From contig CM063287.1 of NCBI GenBank assembly GCA_032173965.1, forward strand, positions 12,901,859 to 12,965,858: a stretch of DNA of 64,000 nucleotides. The letters run 5' to 3'. A program made the translations under genes and the position numbers. Origin of the DNA: Sitta carolinensis. Taxonomy: Eukaryota; Chordata; Aves; Passeriformes; Sittidae. Numbering within the stretch: the stretch's first letter is position 1; every line of letters starts with the position of its first letter. The notes below the pieces were generated by a model. The model searched no databases and was not told where the DNA came from. It saw nothing but the letters and a program-made list of their open reading frames with translations. Of the stretch, positions 62,801 through 64,000 are shown in pieces.

Positions 62801-64000
62801 TATCTACCAAAGCCATAAAGTATGATGATATTTTAAAACAAAATGAATGTTAGTCTGGCTGTAGGAGATACCATAGAAGGCAAATCACTCCTCTCAATAA
62901 CTGAAATTCTAGGGAGAAACCCATATCCTGTGCACTCATGCTGTATTATTTACTGTTTCTATTGAAGCCATTCAGAAAAATCCCTTCAGAAACAATGCTG
63001 TATGAACTCCCAAGGAAAGTCACTGCCCTCAAAGCTCATGCTCCAAAAAGAATAATATTAGTTCCCCAGTTCCAAGCTAACTCCCTAATGAAGGCCAGGT
63101 TTTCAAACCCTCAATGTCCATATGTACAGTCAAAGATCTATATATGCTAAACTAATAAGACTTTTTTCTTCTATCCACCCCACCAATCCTTCCCCTTCCT
63201 CCTCAGCCTACCATCACCCTGGCTTTTTAATTCACTGCATGGTAGAGAACTGAGCTTCAGAAAAATCTGTCATTGTTTGGACATGCTGGGCCCCACTGAC
63301 AAGCTAGATCTTAAAAATGGAAAGAGTGATACAGCAAAAGAGTGTTAGGGGGAAGACAAAGGAAACCCAATTCCAATATGAATGGCAGATTATTAGACCT
63401 AAAGGAAAGAGAAGAAGTATGTTTATGAATTTATGTGCTCATGTAAATCAGTCAGTAATACTGAAAATAACTAAATAACTCATCAATTGTATGGATGTCT
63501 GTGAAACTCTTTCATCTACCTATTGAAGCTGAATTCTTGCCTCTTCCCCACTTTTCCATTTCTCTGCCTTGCATTACTCCACTATGACCACTCCTATGTT
63601 TGTGATTCAGACTTACAATACTGTGTTTTTAAATACCTCAAGCTTAATCTAAAAGGATGCTTGCACTAGTTCATGATGAAAACCCAGTCATTACTGTATA
63701 TAATCATCCCAAATTCACTAAGTTATAATGGGTAAGTACACTTTCAATGTTCTCAGTAGTAAATAGCCAGAAGAGTTTGGAATTTTAATGTGCACCTTCA
63801 AGCAACAGATGAAAACACATAATACCCTAACACACAGAGGATAAAATTAGATAATATCTCCCATCATGAGCTAAACCAAGGCGCTAAAGTCATTGCAGTC
63901 TGTACTTCACCTCTACAGAAAGCTATTTTCAGGCATTTAGAGGATAAAGGAGCAACAATATCTAAGTAAGTAGTGCCATTAGTTTATGCTGCATTTGCCT
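59819..64000. other. Unique noncoding DNA to the window end, no gene seen
   Basis: The first 350 bases are moderately GC-rich and give a 98-codon frame (59871-60167 plus) with no recognisable domain. The rest is AT-rich with short frames only. The stretch 60170-60420 is free of simple repeats and might be conserved noncoding DNA, but this cannot be tested here. Confidence 0.5.

Overview
This window looks like a piece of a bird chromosome, most likely a songbird (passerine). The support is two large and one small CR1-type LINE fragments with the avian layout (ORF1 with a C-terminal SGNH-esterase-like domain, ORF2 with an APE-type endonuclease and reverse transcriptase, and a tail built on the ATTCTRTG octamer), several LTR-like relics, and a low-GC background broken by very GC-rich minisatellites. 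The genus cannot be named from this sequence alone.

No exon of a cellular protein-coding gene could be recognised, and no tRNA, rRNA, bacterial-type operon or CRISPR array was seen. Nearly all open frames are 60-120 codons in AT-rich DNA with unremarkable composition and are best read as chance. The few long ones (290-447 codons) all come from tandem repeats whose unit contains no stop codon. The window therefore reads as a gene desert or a long intron/intergenic interval.

Layout: 1-14590 is unique AT-rich DNA, with a TAATTA-dense stretch at about 5.6-7.7 kb that could be a developmental enhancer. 14591-15118 is a CR1 3' end on the minus strand. 15119-22578 is unique DNA with a 50-nt A tract at 16880. 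22579-23620 is a CR1 ORF2 C-terminal fragment on the minus strand, followed by a 0.7 kb spacer that holds a perfect 20-bp-arm hairpin. 24322-26234 is a CR1 5' portion (ORF1 plus the ORF2 endonuclease) on the plus strand; it is frameshifted and has lost catalytic residues in both enzymes. 28675-31239 is an element with LTR-type TG...CA ends carrying a 30-bp GC-rich minisatellite of about 36 copies. Weaker LTR-like relics lie at 32.73-33.06 kb and 59.64-59.82 kb. A cluster of alternating inverted GATGATGTATT motifs lies at 49979-50110. A second GC-rich minisatellite (17-bp unit, about 45 copies) occupies 51953-52735. The rest is unique AT-rich sequence with homopolymer tracts.

Nothing here forms a multi-gene system. 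The most unusual objects are the two GC-rich minisatellites: one nested in an LTR-like element with an ATG in almost every unit, the other with a 17-bp period that stays open in several frames on both strands. Next is the inverted-motif cluster at 50.0 kb. All repeat counts and boundaries were made by eye.
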